A stretch of 64,000 nt of DNA. It comes from Phycisphaerae bacterium (GTDB taxonomy: Bacteria; Planctomycetota; Phycisphaerae; SM23-33). Of the stretch, positions 62,012 to 64,000 are shown in pieces (within the stretch, counting starts at the first letter, position 1; each line of letters starts with the position of its first letter). Below the pieces are notes generated by a model. That model was not told the origin of the DNA and ran no database searches. It saw only the letters and a list, made by a program, of their open reading frames with translations. Location: NCBI GenBank assembly GCA_030745875.1, contig JASLNT010000039.1, positions 20,992 through 84,991 of the forward strand. Direction: 5' to 3'. The position numbers and the translations under genes are program-made.

Positions 62012-64000
62012 CCCAAACCGTTTACTTCTTTGGAGACGGTGAGTCCGAGGGCGATCCGGATCGCAGAGACGTTCTTGGCGGAAAGGGTGCGTCGCTGGCC
62101 GAGCTTACCCGCGCGGGCCTGCCCGTACCGCCCGGTTTTACGATATCTGTCGAGTGCTGCGAAAGTTACCTTGACGCGGGCGGGGCCTGGCCTGGGGGCC
62201 TTAGAGATGATATTCGAGATGTGATGGACCGTCTTGAACTGGCGTGCGGACGGAAGTTCGGTGCGGGCGATGATCCGTTGCTGGTGTCGGTTCGCAGCGG
62301 GGCCGCGGTGTCCATGCCGGGCATGATGGACACGATTCTCAATTGCGGGCGACCCGATGCGGGCGATCCGTTTGAGACGCTGCTGGAGTGTGTTGAATCG
62401 GTGTTCAACTCCTGGAACTCTCCCCGCGCGATCGCCTATCGGCAAGACCGGAACATACACGGTTTGTCGGGAACCGCCGTCACCGTCCAGGCGATGTTCC
62501 CGTCTCGCGTTTCGGGGGTGGCGTTTACGGCGAATCCGAACAATCCCGACGCGGGCGAAATTGTAATCGAGGCGTCGTACGGGCTTGGCGAGGCGCTGGT
62601 CTCGGGCGAGGTCGATCCGGACAATTTTGTGTTGAGTCGCGATGACCTGACCGTTAAGAGGACTTACATTGGCAGAAAGGACCGCATCATCCCCGCGGCG
62701 GGCGATACTTCCGCTCCCGACTCGGACGCGGCGTCCCTGACAGACGACCAGATAAATGAAATAGCGCGGATCGCCCTGGGGGTCGAGGAACTGTTTGGTT
62801 TCCCGGTGGACGTTGAATGGGGCCTCGCCGACGGGCGTTTCGCCCTGCTCCAGGCCAGGCGGATCAGGCCCTCGCAGGCCCAGTCGCAACAGTTGCTGCT
62901 GCAGTCGCTGCGAACCGCTTTGCATGCGGAGATTCGCGACGGGCGCGGTCCCTGGGTCATCCACAATCTTTCCGAGACGCTGGGGCATCCGACTTGGCTG
63001 ACCTGGAGCGTTCAGGAGCGGTTCATGTCGGGAGGAGGCGGATTCGGAGCTATGTACAGGCTCGCCGGATTTGCTCCCTCCGAATCGGTTCGCACTCGCG
63101 GACCGGTAAGGCTTATCGCGGGCAAGATCTACATGGATACGTCTGTGGCGTCGGAGTTGTTCTTTGAGAACTACCCGTTCAAATACGATATGAATCTGCT
63201 TCGGTGGGATCCGGACGCGGCGCAGAGTCCGCCGACCGTGCCCTGCGGTACGTTTCGATCGCGAGCGGCCGCGGCGCGCAAAGCCGCGCGCGTCGACTGG
63301 CGCCTGCGTGAGATGGCCCGCACGCTGGATAGTGAACTCAACAATCGGGTCATTCCCGAGTTCGTCCAGTGGTGTCGCGACGAGAAGCAGCGAACGCTCG
63401 GAGAGATGACCGGTGAGGAACTCGCTGTGCTGTGGAGATCGCGGGAACATCGCGTTATGGACGAGTTCGCGCCGCAGTCGCTTCTTCCGAGCCTGGTCAC
63501 CGGGATGGCGCTGGCTGAACTGCGGGCGTTCATTGCGGAAAACTTCTGGGATGCGGATGAGGACGCCGACGAACTGGCCGGTATGTTGTCAGCGGCTCCG
63601 ACGCCCGACAAGACTCTGCAGGCCAATGCGGGCCTGTTCGCTATCGTCGGCGGAGAAGTCACCGTCGACCAATGGTTGGAACAGTACGGTCACCGCGGAC
63701 CGGACGAGTTGGATCTGATGTCCCGGCGTTGGCGGGAGAGCCCCGAAGAGGTCGCCGCGATGGCCGCTCGTCTAAAGGGCGGGCAGGACCCGATGGAGCT
63801 TCATCACACGCACGTAGAGCAGATCGCCCTGCGAACCAGCCAGTTGCGCCGAAGGCTCAAGGGGCGGAGGCTCGAACGGTTTGACGATCTTATCGGACTG
63901 CTCAGGCGGTACATACCGTTCCGCGAGGACGGCAAGTACTACCTTATGCTGGGCTACGATCTGCTGCGCGATGTTGCGCTTGAAGCCGGGCGACGCCTGA
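62008..64000 (+). CDS. PEP synthase / pyruvate phosphate dikinase-like enzyme, N-terminal part (cut by window edge)
   Basis: An open frame from ATG 62008 runs off the window without a stop, so the ORF track omits it; about 664 residues are visible. The ATP-grasp nucleotide-binding domain is clear: VLGGKGASLAELTRAGLPVP, LLVSVRSGAAVSMPGMMDTI, VTVQAMFPSRVSGVAFTANP and IEASYGLGEALVSGEVDPDNF. The early part is most PPDK-like, the middle more like PEP synthase and rifampicin phosphotransferase. After about residue 300 a less familiar segment follows (WVIHNLSETLGHPTWLTW). The phosphohistidine swivel and PEP-binding domains are expected beyond the edge. It is translationally coupled to the propeller gene. 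Substrate uncertain. Confidence 0.85.
   Translation, partial: MTQTVYFFGDGESEGDPDRRDVLGGKGASLAELTRAGLPVPPGFTISVECCESYLDAGGAWPGGLRDDIRDVMDRLELACGRKFGAGDDPLLVSVRSGAAVSMPGMMDTILNCGRPDAGDPFETLLECVESVFNSWNSPRAIAYRQDRNIHGLSGTAVTVQAMFPSRVSGVAFTANPNNPDAGEIVIEASYGLGEALVSGEVDPDNFVLSRDDLTVKRTYIGRKDRIIPAAGDTSAPDSDAASLTDDQINEIARIALGVEELFGFPVDVEWGLADGRFALLQARRIRPSQAQSQQLLLQSLRTALHAEIRDGRGPWVIHNLSETLGHPTWLTWSVQERFMSGGGGFGAMYRLAGFAPSESVRTRGPVRLIAGKIYMDTSVASELFFENYPFKYDMNLLRWDPDAAQSPPTVPCGTFRSRAAAARKAARVDWRLREMARTLDSELNNRVIPEFVQWCRDEKQRTLGEMTGEELAVLWRSREHRVMDEFAPQSLLPSLVTGMALAELRAFIAENFWDADEDADELAGMLSAAPTPDKTLQANAGLFAIVGGEVTVDQWLEQYGHRGPDELDLMSRRWRESPEEVAAMAARLKGGQDPMELHHTHVEQIALRTSQLRRRLKGRRLERFDDLIGLLRRYIPFREDGKYYLMLGYDLLRDVALEAGRRL

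Noticed and set aside
61951-63450. 499-residue minus-strand ORF
   Set aside because: Antisense of the PPDK-like gene, which the track omitted only because it has no stop in the window.

Overview
The window looks like chromosomal DNA of a planctomycete, probably the class Phycisphaerae. The evidence is gene content. There is a planctomycete-type ECF sigma factor with the FETTHW signature. There is a Ser/Thr kinase carrying a zinc-binding N-terminus and a DUF1080-like outer domain. There are many secreted beta-propeller (PQQ, WD40, FG-GAP) and TPR proteins. There are also exported Gfo/Idh/MocA and TIM-barrel sugar enzymes, and a radical-SAM sulfatase maturase. I could not run a search, so the taxonomy is inference. 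No rRNA, tRNA, CRISPR array or complete IS element was recognised.

Layout. 1-10.4 kb looks accessory: a truncated membrane sensor N-terminus, about 800 bp of apparently non-coding DNA with two perfect hairpins, an ECF sigma factor with a partner gene, a four-gene glycosyltransferase cassette, a convergent kinase, an HTH gene, and a 434-bp segment bounded by 42-bp inverted repeats. 10.5-17.4 kb holds an MFS transporter, a lipoprotein, a sulfatase-maturase-like radical SAM enzyme, a PPC-domain protein and a sugar isomerase/dehydrogenase pair ending at a clear terminator. 17.5-26.4 kb mixes a secreted putative cysteine peptidase, class II aldolase with a two-domain esterase, a DUF2314 protein and two Tat-exported sugar enzymes. 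26.6-33.3 kb is a compact TetR / outer-membrane factor / adaptor / RND pump operon with a palindromic operator candidate. 33.4-39.8 kb is one giant secreted protein of 2124 residues.

40-47 kb has a royal-jelly-like lipoprotein, a hybrid histidine kinase, a Nudix hydrolase, a SASA-type esterase and a URO-D family protein. 47-64 kb is dominated by exported repeat proteins. A secreted WD40 protein and a coiled-coil protein converge on a four-gene minus-strand operon (TPR, FG-GAP, PQQ propeller, proline-rich protein), in which the last three genes are joined by ATGA overlaps. Divergent from it, across a short promoter region with a palindrome, is a membrane-anchored PQQ propeller translationally coupled to a PEP-synthase/PPDK-like enzyme that runs off the window.

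Biologically the window suggests an envelope-rich polysaccharide degrader: esterases, sulfatase maturation, sugar oxidoreductases and epimerases, drug efflux, surface-glycan synthesis and large secreted scaffold proteins. The best candidates for something undescribed are the propeller/TPR operon with its divergent partner, the sigma-glycosyltransferase-kinase locus, and the inverted-repeat element at 10 kb. Many track ORFs begin at upstream TTG/GTG codons; I moved starts to sites with a Shine-Dalgarno where one is visible.
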